Source: Nitrospirota bacterium (GTDB lineage Bacteria > Nitrospirota > UBA9217). Taken from it: a stretch of 36,532 bases of DNA. A model generated the notes under the pieces. It saw only the letters and a program-made list of their open reading frames with translations. It made no database searches and was not told where the DNA came from. The translations under genes and the position numbers were made by a program. The DNA is taken from assembly GCA_035516965.1 (NCBI GenBank), contig DATIZR010000075.1, positions 1-36,532 on the forward strand. The letters run 5' to 3'. Below, in pieces: positions 8,547 through 16,730 of this stretch (its first letter is position 1; each line of letters begins with the position of its first letter).

Positions 8547-8622
8547 GGTCCCATCGTCTAGCGGCCTAGGACGCTGGCCTCTCACGCCGGAGACACGGGT
8601 TCGATTCCCGTTGGGACCACCA
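8547..8622 (+). tRNA. tRNA-Glu (anticodon CTC), integration target
   Basis: The acceptor stem GGTCCCA pairs with TGGGACC (8612-8618). The anticodon stem CTGGC/GCCGG holds CTC at 8581-8583. The T-arm has GGTTCGATTCC, and an encoded CCA ends at 8622. The last 14 bases of the gene are part of a direct repeat found again at 25342, so the tRNA was used as an integration site and was left intact. Confidence 0.97.
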
Positions 8623-8623
8623 T
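8609..8623 (+). repeat. attL-side core repeat of the integrated element
   Basis: CGTTGGGACCACCAT at the 3' end of tRNA-Glu recurs exactly at 25342-25356. The integrase gene starts 178 bases further on, the usual layout for tRNA-targeting tyrosine integrases. Confidence 0.88.
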
Positions 8624-8653
8624 TCGATAGTCCGAACAAATCCAATGAAGTAT

Positions 8654-8681
8654 AAAGCCCCTTGAAAAAAGGGGCTTTTTT
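8654..8681 (+). terminator. Rho-independent terminator just inside the island
   Basis: AAAGCCCC pairs with GGGGCTTT around an A-rich loop and is followed by T residues. It ends the tRNA transcript in the present arrangement and insulates the integrase promoter. Confidence 0.85.
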
Positions 8682-8715
8682 AGTTTCTGCATCCTCCGTG
8701 GTCCCGTCTGATTCG

Positions 8716-8783
8716 TTGACATTTAGGGGTATTTGGGGGTAGAATTGGGGGTATCGTAGCCCAGGCGAGAGCAAAATACCCCC
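8716..8783 (+). promoter_or_regulatory. Integrase promoter overlapping GGGGTA repeats (probable arm-type Int sites)
   Basis: TTGACA at 8716-8721 and TAGAAT at 8740-8745 (18-base spacer) form a strong promoter. Inside and just after it lie three direct repeats ending in GGGGTA (8725-8731, 8735-8741, 8747-8753) and one inverted copy TACCCCC (8777-8783). Short repeats beside an integrase gene are typical arm-type binding sites; their overlap with the promoter suggests that integrase represses its own gene. The binding role is inference. Confidence 0.6.
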
Positions 8784-8801
8784 ACGACTGGAGGAGCCCC
8801 T

Positions 8802-10019
8802 ATGTTGACGGATATAAAAGTCAAAAGCGCAAAGCCGAAAGAGAAACAATACAAAATCACTGACGGTCAGGGACTCTATTTGCTCGTGACGCCTCAAGGC
8901 GGGAAGCTTTGGCGCTTCAAGTATCGATTCAACAACAAGGAAAAAGTGCGTGCATTCGGCACCTATCCGGAAATATCTCTTGCTGATGCACGCGAGAAGC
9001 GCGACGCTGCGCGTAAGCTAGTCGCAAACGACATCGACCCGGGTGAAGTTCACAAGGCACAGAAGAAGGCCGAGCAGGATGTCACCGAAAACAGCTTCGA
9101 AGTCGTGGCGCGTGAGTGGCACCAAAAGTTCAAACAGACTTGGGCCAAGAGTCATGCGGATACGACGTTGCGGCGAATCGAGTTGAATGTGTTCCCCTGG
9201 CTCGGCGCGCGCCCGATCGGCGAAATCAAGCCTCCCGAGTTGCTGTCCGTATTGCGCCGCATTGAATCAAGAGGAGCGCAGGAGACAGCGCACCGGGTCA
9301 AGACCATATGCGGCCAGATCTTCCGCTATGCAGTGGCGACCGGCAGGGCTGAGCGAGACCCGGCAGCGGACCTGAAAGGCGCATTGCCGCCGGCACCCAA
9401 GACCCATCTTGCAGCTGTGACCGATCCGAAGGAGGTAGCGAACCTCCTTAAGGCGATTGACGTTTACCAGGGCTCATTCGTGACTAAATGCGCTCTTCAA
9501 CTGGCACCGCTGGTTTTCGTCAGGCCCGGCGAACTGAGGCAGGCGCAGTGGTCGGAGATCGATCTTGAAACAGCGGAATGGAATATCCCCGCTGCCAGGA
9601 TGAAGATGAAACAGGCGCACCTGGTTCCGTTGTCGCGTCAGGCTGTGCAAATTCTCCGGGATATCAAGCCGCTCACCGGCAGCAGTCCGTATGTCTTTCC
9701 GTCCGTGCGGTCCTCTGCCCGCGCTATGAGCAACAACGCAATCCTCGCCGCGCTTCGTCGTATGGGATACACTAAAGACGAAATGACCGGCCATGGATTT
9801 CGCGCAATGGCCCGGACGATCCTTGACGAAATCCTCCATGTCCGCCCTGAATACATCGAGCATCAACTCGCGCATGCAGTCCGCGACCCGAACGGACGGG
9901 CTTACAATCGCACCGCTCACATCGAAGAGCGCAGGAAGATGATGCAGATGTGGAGTGACTACCTGGACGGTTTGAAGTCAGGAGCGAAGGTTGTGCCGTT
10001 TGTAAAAGCTGCTGGATGA
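8802..10019 (+). CDS. P4-type tyrosine integrase
   Basis: The 405-residue enzyme has the N-terminal DUF4102 arm-binding domain (residues 1-90, ITDGQGLYLLVTPQGGKLWR), a core-binding SAM-like domain (about 95-200) and a catalytic domain. Active-site residues can be assigned: Arg241 (VRPGELR), Lys near 268-270, His331 and Arg334 (GHGFRAMAR), His358 (QLAHAV) and the nucleophile Tyr368 (RAYNRTAH). It catalyses site-specific recombination between element and chromosome at tRNA-Glu. The ATG at 8802 follows GGAGGAG. No excisionase is adjacent; the AlpA-like protein at 17118 could serve as a directionality factor or activator. Confidence 0.96.
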   Translation: MLTDIKVKSAKPKEKQYKITDGQGLYLLVTPQGGKLWRFKYRFNNKEKVRAFGTYPEISLADAREKRDAARKLVANDIDPGEVHKAQKKAEQDVTENSFEVVAREWHQKFKQTWAKSHADTTLRRIELNVFPWLGARPIGEIKPPELLSVLRRIESRGAQETAHRVKTICGQIFRYAVATGRAERDPAADLKGALPPAPKTHLAAVTDPKEVANLLKAIDVYQGSFVTKCALQLAPLVFVRPGELRQAQWSEIDLETAEWNIPAARMKMKQAHLVPLSRQAVQILRDIKPLTGSSPYVFPSVRSSARAMSNNAILAALRRMGYTKDEMTGHGFRAMARTILDEILHVRPEYIEHQLAHAVRDPNGRAYNRTAHIEERRKMMQMWSDYLDGLKSGAKVVPFVKAAG

Positions 10020-10137
10020 GAATTGGCACATCCCATCCGAACGAAAATGTTTTAGATGAACCCGAAGCCAGGCTCTTTAAAATACAATAAAGACAGTGCT
10101 GCATGACCTTAACGATGAGCGCGGACGAGGATGAGAT

Positions 10138-10845
10138 ATGAGCCAAATCTTTAATGTCTATTGTGATGAAAGCGGTCACCTTGAAAATGACCTTGAAAAG
10201 GTAATGGTCTTGGGCGCTGTGTGGTGCCCCCAGGAAAAAGCCAGAGAAATTTCTGTCCGGATTCGGGAGATAAAAAATCGTCATGGACTTAAGAAAGATT
10301 TCGAAATCAAATGGACGAAGGTTTCTCCTGCGAAGAAGCAATTTTATCTCGATGTGATGGATTATTTTTTTGACGACGGTGATCTTCATTTCCGGGCTTT
10401 GATAGTACCAGATAAATCTAAATTGCGACACGAGGAACATGGCCAGACGCATGATGACTGGTACTACAAGATGTATTTCGACATGCTCAAGGTGATTTTG
10501 AGCCCGAGTGCAAAATACCGGATCTATCTGGATATCAAGGATACGAGAAGCGCGTCAAAGATAGCAAAATTGCATGAGGTCTTGTGCAACTCGCTCTATG
10601 ATTTCTCCCGGGCAATTGTCGAACGAGTTCAAACAGTCCGCTCCCACGAGATTGAACTGTTGCAGGTTGCTGACCTTCTGATCGGCGCTACAGCCTATGT
10701 GAACAGGGCACGATCGGGTAATGCCGGTAAGGAGGCTCTGATTGCAAGAATGAAGGAGCGTTCCGGGTATGCGCTTACGATCACCACGCTCCTCCGGGAA
10801 GAGAAAGTAAATCTGTTCCGCTGGCACGCATCGGAGGCGCAATAA
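10138..10845 (+). CDS. DUF3800 protein (predicted RNase H-like fold)
   Basis: The 235-residue product opens with YCDESGHLEND, the acidic motif of DUF3800. DIKDTRS near residue 140 and LLQVADLLIGA near 180 give further conserved acidic residues. The family is predicted to adopt an RNase H-like nuclease fold and is frequent on phages and mobile elements; its biochemical role is not established. The stop codon overlaps the start of the next gene (TAATG), so the two are translationally coupled. It lies next to the integrase, where accessory or defence genes are often found. A weak GAGGATGAG precedes the ATG. Confidence 0.85.
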   Translation: MSQIFNVYCDESGHLENDLEKVMVLGAVWCPQEKAREISVRIREIKNRHGLKKDFEIKWTKVSPAKKQFYLDVMDYFFDDGDLHFRALIVPDKSKLRHEEHGQTHDDWYYKMYFDMLKVILSPSAKYRIYLDIKDTRSASKIAKLHEVLCNSLYDFSRAIVERVQTVRSHEIELLQVADLLIGATAYVNRARSGNAGKEALIARMKERSGYALTITTLLREEKVNLFRWHASEAQ

Positions 10846-11345
10846 TGACGAGTCTTTCTTGGCTGCCGGCACTCGTTCCGTTCGAACAATATGGCGGTGA
10901 CTGGACAAAGTATCTCGATGCTTTATATGCATGTTTCAAGGTGGATTTTATCGATAGCCGGCCGTTTTATAATGGGAAGCGTGTCGGCTTGAAACGATAC
11001 CCGTTGTCGCAGGGTAAGGAAGCTACCTTCTGGCATTTTATTTCTGAAGGCAGTAGTGAGAAAGATCGCATACCAGATATGCGACGTTGCGAGAGGATCA
11101 GATGGCCGCGTCCCATTATTGAACACTCCGGCGAGAGAGTGTTGAAGGTATGGAAGAACAGGCGCAATGGTGAAACTCGGATATGTCTTTGGTTAGAGGC
11201 AGAAGAATATCTCGTGATTTTAGCGGAGCGAAAAGATCATGTTATGCCGTGGACGGCTTACATGGTAGACAAGGATCATCGGAAACAAAAGCTTCAGAAG
11301 GAATATGATGAATACTGGAGGGGAAAAAGGCCCAAAAATGGCTGA
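10845..11345 (+). CDS. Unknown protein coupled to DUF3800, possible small nuclease
   Basis: I do not recognise this 166-residue protein with certainty. Its start codon shares a base with the upstream stop (TAATG), so the pair makes a two-gene module. The C-terminal half (residues about 85-150) has the rhythm of BECR-fold phage or toxin RNases: RCERIRWPRPIIEHS, then VKVWKNRRN-like strands, CLWLEAEEYLVILAER, then HVMPWTAYMV and a charged final helix (KQKLQKEYDEYWR). That assignment is inference by pattern only. The module could be a toxin with its partner, a defence pair, or a DNA-processing function of the element. Confidence 0.6.
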   Translation: MTSLSWLPALVPFEQYGGDWTKYLDALYACFKVDFIDSRPFYNGKRVGLKRYPLSQGKEATFWHFISEGSSEKDRIPDMRRCERIRWPRPIIEHSGERVLKVWKNRRNGETRICLWLEAEEYLVILAERKDHVMPWTAYMVDKDHRKQKLQKEYDEYWRGKRPKNG

Positions 11346-11613
11346 AGCCGCCTCCTTGCGGAAACGGCCTCGTTACTCCTTCTACACTTGGTAGATGAGC
11401 TAAGTTTATTATAACGCAGATAAGTTCAGAGTCAAGCGAATTCTAATTAAAGTCGCACAATTTGGTTACCGAATTGAAGTCTGTATTAGCAATGAAACAA
11501 GAGCAAATTTGGTCATATTTTGCAGTTCAAGCATAGAATCATAGCGCTCATAGCTCTTCTTAAACCCCTGCCATCAGTATAACTCCAAGGCGTACAATCG
11601 AAAAAGATCTAGA

Positions 11614-11661
11614 TTTTTCCACCACAAATTATATAATTTCTACATGAATGTGGTGGAAAAA
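11614..11661 (+). promoter_or_regulatory. 13-bp inverted repeat spanning promoter and start codon
   Basis: TTTTTCCACCACA (11614-11626) is repeated exactly inverted as TGTGGTGGAAAAA (11649-11661). Between the arms lie a TATAAT (11632-11637) and the ATG at 11644, and the right arm lies inside the coding region. The -10 to ATG distance would put the transcription start at or next to the ATG, giving a leaderless mRNA. The repeat could be an operator for a dimeric repressor, possibly the product itself. No clear -35 is seen. Confidence 0.5.
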
Positions 11662-11979
11662 GACAAGGTCATCAGCGGTATGCTTCAGGATGAGTTGATG
11701 CGGTGCCGAGAAATGCTTGCCGGCCTGCAGAAATCGGCTGCCAGCCTTCCTAAAGGTGTTCTTCAGAGGCGAAAGAAGCGATACAAGAACAAATCGTATT
11801 CGTACTACGCGCTCAAATTTCGCGATGGGGAAAAGGTCGTCAATCAGCATATTCCTAGCGATCAGGTGCCGGTCCTGTTGAAAAAACTAGAGCATAGAAA
11901 AAAAATAGATAAAGAATCGCGTGCGTATCAAAACAAAATCGCCTATTTGTCGAAGATCCTGAAAGCTTGCAAGCGATAA
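11644..11979 (+). CDS. Small basic protein, DUF6788-like
   Basis: The 111-residue product has an N-terminal helix (VISGMLQDELMRCREMLAGLQ), a central GVLQRRKKRYKNKSYSYYALKF strand region, and a basic helical C-terminus. This pattern matches small proteins (DUF6788-like) common on mobile elements, in which the middle part resembles the arm-binding segment of some recombinases; the assignment is from memory. The high Lys/Arg content suggests nucleic-acid binding. There is no Shine-Dalgarno sequence, and the ATG follows a TATAAT so closely that the mRNA may be leaderless. It is flanked by regions without genes, so it appears to be a single-gene unit. Confidence 0.6.
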   Translation: MNVVEKDKVISGMLQDELMRCREMLAGLQKSAASLPKGVLQRRKKRYKNKSYSYYALKFRDGEKVVNQHIPSDQVPVLLKKLEHRKKIDKESRAYQNKIAYLSKILKACKR

Positions 11980-12362
11980 TCTAGTCAACGGTAAGGCTTC
12001 GCGTCTTCGCTTTCTCTACGACGCCAAGCCGGTTGATTGGCTCGGTCGCGCGCGTCCTCGCACCCTGCCCGCCCTCGCGCGTGAGAGACCGCTCAATTTC
12101 ATTGCGCGGACACTCTCGCGCACCCATCTGTCCCGTTTACGGGACTCCCAAAATCCATTTCATGCAGTAATAATCAGCCTTTTATATCAAAACACGCCCC
12201 AAAATGGGGCGTGTTGAGTGAAAAAATACCACCATTTTGGTACGTGGACAAAGTAATTCGAATTTATTATGTTAGGTGAATGCAGCGCCACAACTCTTAC
12301 CCGTCTTTACCTAATGCAGAACAATACCACTACAGCATAGCTCAAGACAAGGAGAAGTACCC
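11980..12362. other. Non-coding region before the relaxase, candidate oriT
   Basis: No gene is seen. At 12191-12215, AACACGCCCC pairs perfectly with GGGGCGTGTT around a 5-base loop, without a following T-run, so it is not a terminator. A related CCATTTTGG core recurs at about 12231-12240 inside an imperfect repeat (TACCA/TGGTA). Inverted repeats just upstream of a relaxase gene are the usual place for an origin of transfer. The left part (12040-12130) is rich in CGCGCG and TCTCGCGC repeats. A possible promoter is TGGACA 12245-12250 with TATGTT 12268-12273. Confidence 0.45.
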
Positions 12363-15119
12363 GTGCTGAGCGTAACGCCGATATCGGTCAGACAAGCGGG
12401 TACCTATTACGAGAAAGACAGCTACTACTCATCCGAAAAGCCAGGCGAATGGGCGGGCAGAGCTGCGGATGAGTTAGGACTCCGCGACGAGATCAACGGT
12501 GAGGACTGGCAGCGGGTGATCCGGGGACAAGATCCACGGACCGGAGAGCAACTGGTCCAGGCCGGAGCGAACGGAGAACACCGCTCTGCAACTGATACAA
12601 CCTTCTCAGCTCCGAAGTCAGCCTCAGTGCTAGCGCTCTTGCTGAATCGAACAGACATTATTGAAGCTCACCGTAAAGCAGTCGAAGTAGCTATCAAATA
12701 TATGGAACAAGACGCAGCCCAGGCGCGTGTCACTGTCGACGGGCTGACAGAGAGGGTGCATACCGGTAATCTGCTTATAGCGATCTACGAGCACACTAGA
12801 AGCCGGGAGCTTGACCCGCAGCTGCACACTCATTGCCCTGTCCTGAATATGACCGAGATGCCCGATGGATCGTGGAAAGCCGTGAGTAATGAACGGTTCT
12901 TCGAGAACAAACTATTCTACGGACAGATATACCGTAACGAGCTGGCAGCAAATCTAAAGGAGCTCGGCTACCAGATCGAATACAGCAAAGACGGCCTGTT
13001 CGAAATAGCAGGCATCGATAAATCCATCCTCGAAACTTTTTCCCGCCGTTCAGAGCAGATCAAAGAAGCCATGAATGAAATCCGCGAGAAGTACCCTCAT
13101 GCGGATGAATCACAACTTCGTGAATATGCCACTCTCGGAAGCCGGGTGGCAAAACAGAAGAACATCGATAATGACGCCGTACATGCGAGCTGGGTCGAAA
13201 GGCTTCGCAGTCTCGGACTCAGTCCCGATGATCTAAACAGAACCATTGATGTGACAATCGAAACGACGGATCGTGGAAAAGAGTCAATGAATGCCGACGA
13301 CGCCATCAGCATGGCCGGTAAGCTCATTACTGAGCAGGAGTTAACGTTCCCGAAAGAACAACTTCTCCGTATCGCCGGTCAGTTTTCGCTCGGCAGTGCC
13401 CGGATTAGCGATCTTGAGCGAGCAGCCAGAGACCAGCTCCGATCCGGACAGATCTTGCAACGCAAGGATGGCAGCTACACCACGGCAGAAAAGGTCCAAG
13501 AAGTCAGCGAGACAGTCCAGATGATGAAGGACGGCACGGGCAAATGTATGCCAATAATGACCAAAGAGGAATCCCTGAAGGTCCTGGAGGGCCGGGGCCT
13601 CACCCAAAGCCAGATTGATCTCAATATCCATGTTCTTACTTCCCCAGACCTGGTAATGGGCGGGCAGGGATACGCAGGTGTCGGCAAAACGACCGCGCTT
13701 GACACTCTCCGCGAGATTCTCGAAAGCCGGAGCCAGACGGTAAGAGGATTAGCCTTTACCGGCAAGGCTGCAGACGGCATCGAGCAGGAAGCCGGGATCG
13801 AAAGCAATACAATCGCCAGGGAACTACACTTATCGGGGCGAACCGACTGGATTGTACTTGACGAGGCAAGCATGGTCGGATCGAAAGATATGCACGACAT
13901 CCTGAAACTCGCCCGTGAGCATAACAGCCGCGTTCTGATAATCGGCGATGCCGACCAGTTGCCGAGCATCGCAGCCGGCAGAATATTCAAAGATCTGAAA
14001 GAATCCGGCATGAGCACGGTCGAGATGAAGGAGATTGTCAGGCAGAAAGACGGAACCTACAAAGATGTAGTCCAATCCATTGTCAGCAAGCGTATCGACG
14101 ACGCTTTCAATAAACTCGCTAAAACAGGCCATATCCACGAGATCAAGGACCAAAATGAACGCATAGGAGGCATTGCGAAAGACTACACCGACCGGCAAAA
14201 CTGGAGAAACACGATCGTCCTCTCTGGAAAGAACGCCGACGCCCGGGAGTTAAACAGCGCAATCCGGTCCATACTTAAGGAGCGCGGGGAGATCGGGCAG
14301 CAGGATAATGAGATAACAGTGCGCGTCCCGGTCTCGCTGTCGCCGACAGAGCAGCGGTTCGGGCAGTCCTACGAACCAGGTCAGTACATCTTTGCACGAA
14401 AAGCAGGCGTCGGAGGGCTGCGGGCGGGGGATGAAGCCAGGATTGTTGCGGTTGACAAAGTTCGGCATACGCTTTCGATTGAAACTAAACAAGGTGCAGA
14501 ACGGATCATCGACCTCATCCAGGACGGCGGGAACATATCGGCTTATGAGGAAAGGCAGGATAAGTTCAGCGAGCGGGAGAAGATCATCTTTACCAAGAAC
14601 GACTCGAAGCTCAAGGTCCGGAACGGGCAGATTGGCGAGATCCTGAAAATCGATGAAAGCGGGCAACTGATAATCGCGATGCAAGACGGCAGCACCCGGC
14701 ATATCGATCCCGCCAAGTACCAGTACGTCAACCATGGTGATGCCGTAACCACCTACAAAGCTCAGGGCATGACCCAGAATAACGTCATCGTAAATGCGCC
14801 GGCAGACGGAATGCAGACCTACAACGCGATGTACGTCCAGGCAACTCGCGGCAAATACGACCTGCAGGTCTATACCGATTCCACGGAGAAGCTGATCGAG
14901 AGGGTAAAGATCGAGCAGGAGAAGACAACGACGCTTGACAGGCCCATTGAGCAAGAGCGCGACAGCCAGGCGCAAGTCATTCAGATAAGCGAACCGCCCA
15001 AGACGGCAAGCAAGGATAAGAAGGCAAAGCAAGATAAGGATCAGGATAAGCCCGATAGCGACTCACTGGAGCTGAGTAAAGCTCCGGTTCGGGATCGGGA
15101 AATTGAAATGGAGATGTGA
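12363..15119 (+). CDS. MobF-family conjugative relaxase with helicase domain (TrwC/TraI-like)
   Basis: The 918-residue protein nicks the origin of transfer and unwinds DNA. The N-terminal relaxase domain (about 1-300) has clustered tyrosines (YYEKDSYYSS, residues near 15-23) and the metal-binding histidine triad H144, H155, H157 (EHTRSRELDPQLHTH). The helicase half (about 400-860) has Walker A GYAGVGKTT (Lys442), Walker B LDEAS (Asp500-Glu501), GDADQLPS, and a late YKAQGMTQ motif VI. The C-terminal tail is Lys/Asp-rich and disordered-looking. The start is a GTG after AAGGAGAAG. TraI and TrwC usually cooperate with a coupling ATPase and mating-pore genes; none is present, which suggests mobilization in trans. 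Confidence 0.95.
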   Translation: MLSVTPISVRQAGTYYEKDSYYSSEKPGEWAGRAADELGLRDEINGEDWQRVIRGQDPRTGEQLVQAGANGEHRSATDTTFSAPKSASVLALLLNRTDIIEAHRKAVEVAIKYMEQDAAQARVTVDGLTERVHTGNLLIAIYEHTRSRELDPQLHTHCPVLNMTEMPDGSWKAVSNERFFENKLFYGQIYRNELAANLKELGYQIEYSKDGLFEIAGIDKSILETFSRRSEQIKEAMNEIREKYPHADESQLREYATLGSRVAKQKNIDNDAVHASWVERLRSLGLSPDDLNRTIDVTIETTDRGKESMNADDAISMAGKLITEQELTFPKEQLLRIAGQFSLGSARISDLERAARDQLRSGQILQRKDGSYTTAEKVQEVSETVQMMKDGTGKCMPIMTKEESLKVLEGRGLTQSQIDLNIHVLTSPDLVMGGQGYAGVGKTTALDTLREILESRSQTVRGLAFTGKAADGIEQEAGIESNTIARELHLSGRTDWIVLDEASMVGSKDMHDILKLAREHNSRVLIIGDADQLPSIAAGRIFKDLKESGMSTVEMKEIVRQKDGTYKDVVQSIVSKRIDDAFNKLAKTGHIHEIKDQNERIGGIAKDYTDRQNWRNTIVLSGKNADARELNSAIRSILKERGEIGQQDNEITVRVPVSLSPTEQRFGQSYEPGQYIFARKAGVGGLRAGDEARIVAVDKVRHTLSIETKQGAERIIDLIQDGGNISAYEERQDKFSEREKIIFTKNDSKLKVRNGQIGEILKIDESGQLIIAMQDGSTRHIDPAKYQYVNHGDAVTTYKAQGMTQNNVIVNAPADGMQTYNAMYVQATRGKYDLQVYTDSTEKLIERVKIEQEKTTTLDRPIEQERDSQAQVIQISEPPKTASKDKKAKQDKDQDKPDSDSLELSKAPVRDREIEMEM

Positions 15120-15206
15120 TGATAGAGAAAAGGCACAATGCAGAGGCCACAGCTCCACACCGCTCGTCATTCTCGCACACCCGACGCAACTTGCATTGCG
15201 CCGTGT

Positions 15207-15337
15207 GTATACAAATATATAGTCCTCCATTTATTAGAAATTCTATTTCAACCTATTACGGAGAATACAAAACGTATACAGACAGTCCTGAAAAAGCGAA
15301 CCGGAGCCGCGTCAGCAGCGGCGTATACAGCGTATAC
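15207..15337 (+). repeat. Four GTATAC repeats upstream of parM-like gene (putative centromere/operator)
   Basis: GTATAC occurs at 15207, 15274, 15323 and 15332; the last three copies extend to CGTATAC. They lie in the 270-base gap between the relaxase and the ParM-like gene, together with TGTTGTG/CACAACA at 15348-15368. In ParMRC systems the ParR adaptor binds repeats upstream of parM that serve both as centromere and operator. The role here is inferred from position. Short open frames crossing this stretch look non-coding. Confidence 0.55.
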
Positions 15338-15393
15338 GTGGAAAACATGTTGTGTTGGCAGCACAACACATTACAACAAAGGAGGCAATCCGA

Positions 15394-16383
15394 ATGAGCC
15401 ATAAGATCGGAATGGATTTGGGAAAGGGCCATATCAAGTACCAGACGGCAACAGGCACCGGAGAAATTCCAGCCTGGTTGTCCCGAGGCCGCATTACCCA
15501 GGTCATGGGCAAGGGTAACGGCACCGGTGGAATCAGGTATCAGGATCAGGAGTATATAATCGGCAGAGACGCGATCCTGGGCAATGGATTCTCCTGGTCA
15601 GCGACAGAAACTAAAGATGACCTCCGGAATCTTCTCTTTGCGCTCTATGTGCTCGGGTCGGCCGGCATCGACGAAGTTGATATGGTTATCGGATTGCCGG
15701 TATCAGCGGCTGGCAGTCCGGCAGCGGTCGAGCGGATCAAATCACTATTGAACGGGACTCATGAATGCGTCATAGGAGAAAAGCCGACGTCGATTATCAT
15801 CCGGGTAGGAGTTCTGGCGGAGCCTTTGGGCACTTATTTCAGCCTTTGCCTGGATGTCGAAGGCAAGCCAATCACAAGTTCTCCCTACTTCAATGAACTG
15901 ATCGGAATCGTAGATATCGGTTACCGGACCTTGGACATCATCGCGATCGAGGGAGGGAAGCTTTCATCAGCCGGCAAAGACAGTACCCTTTCAGGAATTG
16001 CGGTTCTGTTCAGTCGCGTCTGTAAAGCTCTTGAGGAGAATCACGGAATGCTGAGGCCTCATGAGATAGAAAAAGTACATACCTGGCTGACGGGAGGATG
16101 CCAGGAGCTGATCAAGATCGGCGGCCTACCTGTTAGACCGGATATTCCCGCAGAGGTGGCAAGGTTTAAGGCTGAATTTGCCGGGCAGATTATGGATGAA
16201 GTCCAAAGCCTGTTGTCCGGCATTCGGCCGGATCGAATTGTTATGACAGGTGGCGGCGCAGCCCTTCTGCGAAATGAGCTCATCAAGATCAACCCAGATC
16301 TGACCTTTCATCCCAATCCGAGATTTGCCAACGCCATCGGCTTTTACCGTGCAGCAGTAGCCAGGGGCAGGCAGAATGCCTAA
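15394..16383 (+). CDS. parM: ParM/StbA-like actin ATPase (plasmid-type segregation)
   Basis: The product is a 329-residue actin-fold protein: phosphate-1 loop KIGMDLGKGHIKYQ, phosphate-2 IGIVDIGYRTLDIIAI, and adenosine motif IVMTGGGAALLRNEL. These are the marks of the ParM/StbA/Alp family, whose filaments push DNA copies apart. The ATG at 15394 follows AAAGGAGG; an open frame from 15352 has no such site. The next gene overlaps the 3' end by eight bases and has the size and charge of a ParR adaptor. Finding this pair in a tRNA-integrated element implies that it persists as a circle at times. Confidence 0.88.
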   Translation: MSHKIGMDLGKGHIKYQTATGTGEIPAWLSRGRITQVMGKGNGTGGIRYQDQEYIIGRDAILGNGFSWSATETKDDLRNLLFALYVLGSAGIDEVDMVIGLPVSAAGSPAAVERIKSLLNGTHECVIGEKPTSIIIRVGVLAEPLGTYFSLCLDVEGKPITSSPYFNELIGIVDIGYRTLDIIAIEGGKLSSAGKDSTLSGIAVLFSRVCKALEENHGMLRPHEIEKVHTWLTGGCQELIKIGGLPVRPDIPAEVARFKAEFAGQIMDEVQSLLSGIRPDRIVMTGGGAALLRNELIKINPDLTFHPNPRFANAIGFYRAAVARGRQNA

Positions 16384-16714
16384 CCTTGTGGCTTATCTGC
16401 ATGTTCGGCTGAACTTGAATATAGCCGAGGACGCGGAGATCTACCAGAGTCTTACAAAGCTGCCGGAAGGCGAGCGGAGCAGGATGGTAAGAATTGCTCT
16501 ACTGGCGTACTTCAAGGGATCGTTTGTGAGCGGTGAGAGGCGTACGAAAAGGACGAAGACGAGGCAGGCCGAAATTGAACCGGCAGAAAGACCAAGACCA
16601 ATTCCGTCCATCAGTCCGCAACCGACTCCTGTCGCATCTAATCAAGAATCGCAAACGACGACGAAAAACAGTTCAGAGGCAGCTTTGAGCGAGATGCTCG
16701 ACCTGATTCAATGA
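16376..16714 (+). CDS. ParR/StbB-like adaptor of the segregation system
   Basis: The 112-residue product overlaps the ParM-like gene, the normal arrangement of parM-parR. Residues 5-50 (LVAYLHVRLNLNIAEDAEIYQSL to RSRMVRIALLAYFKG) look like a ribbon-helix-helix DNA-binding domain: one strand and two helices. The remainder is basic and then Pro/Ser/Thr-rich, ending in a short helix (ALSEMLDLIQ) that could contact the actin filament, as the ParR C-terminus does. Sequence identity to a named family is not claimed; the call rests on position, length and layout. Confidence 0.65.
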   Translation: MPNLVAYLHVRLNLNIAEDAEIYQSLTKLPEGERSRMVRIALLAYFKGSFVSGERRTKRTKTRQAEIEPAERPRPIPSISPQPTPVASNQESQTTTKNSSEAALSEMLDLIQ

Positions 16715-16730
16715 GAGAAGAGAACGACCA

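Noticed and set aside
15116-15404. Two short plus-strand frames between the relaxase and the ParM-like gene
   Set aside because: They cross the GTATAC repeats in different frames, lack Shine-Dalgarno sites and resemble no protein; the stretch is better explained as centromere/operator.
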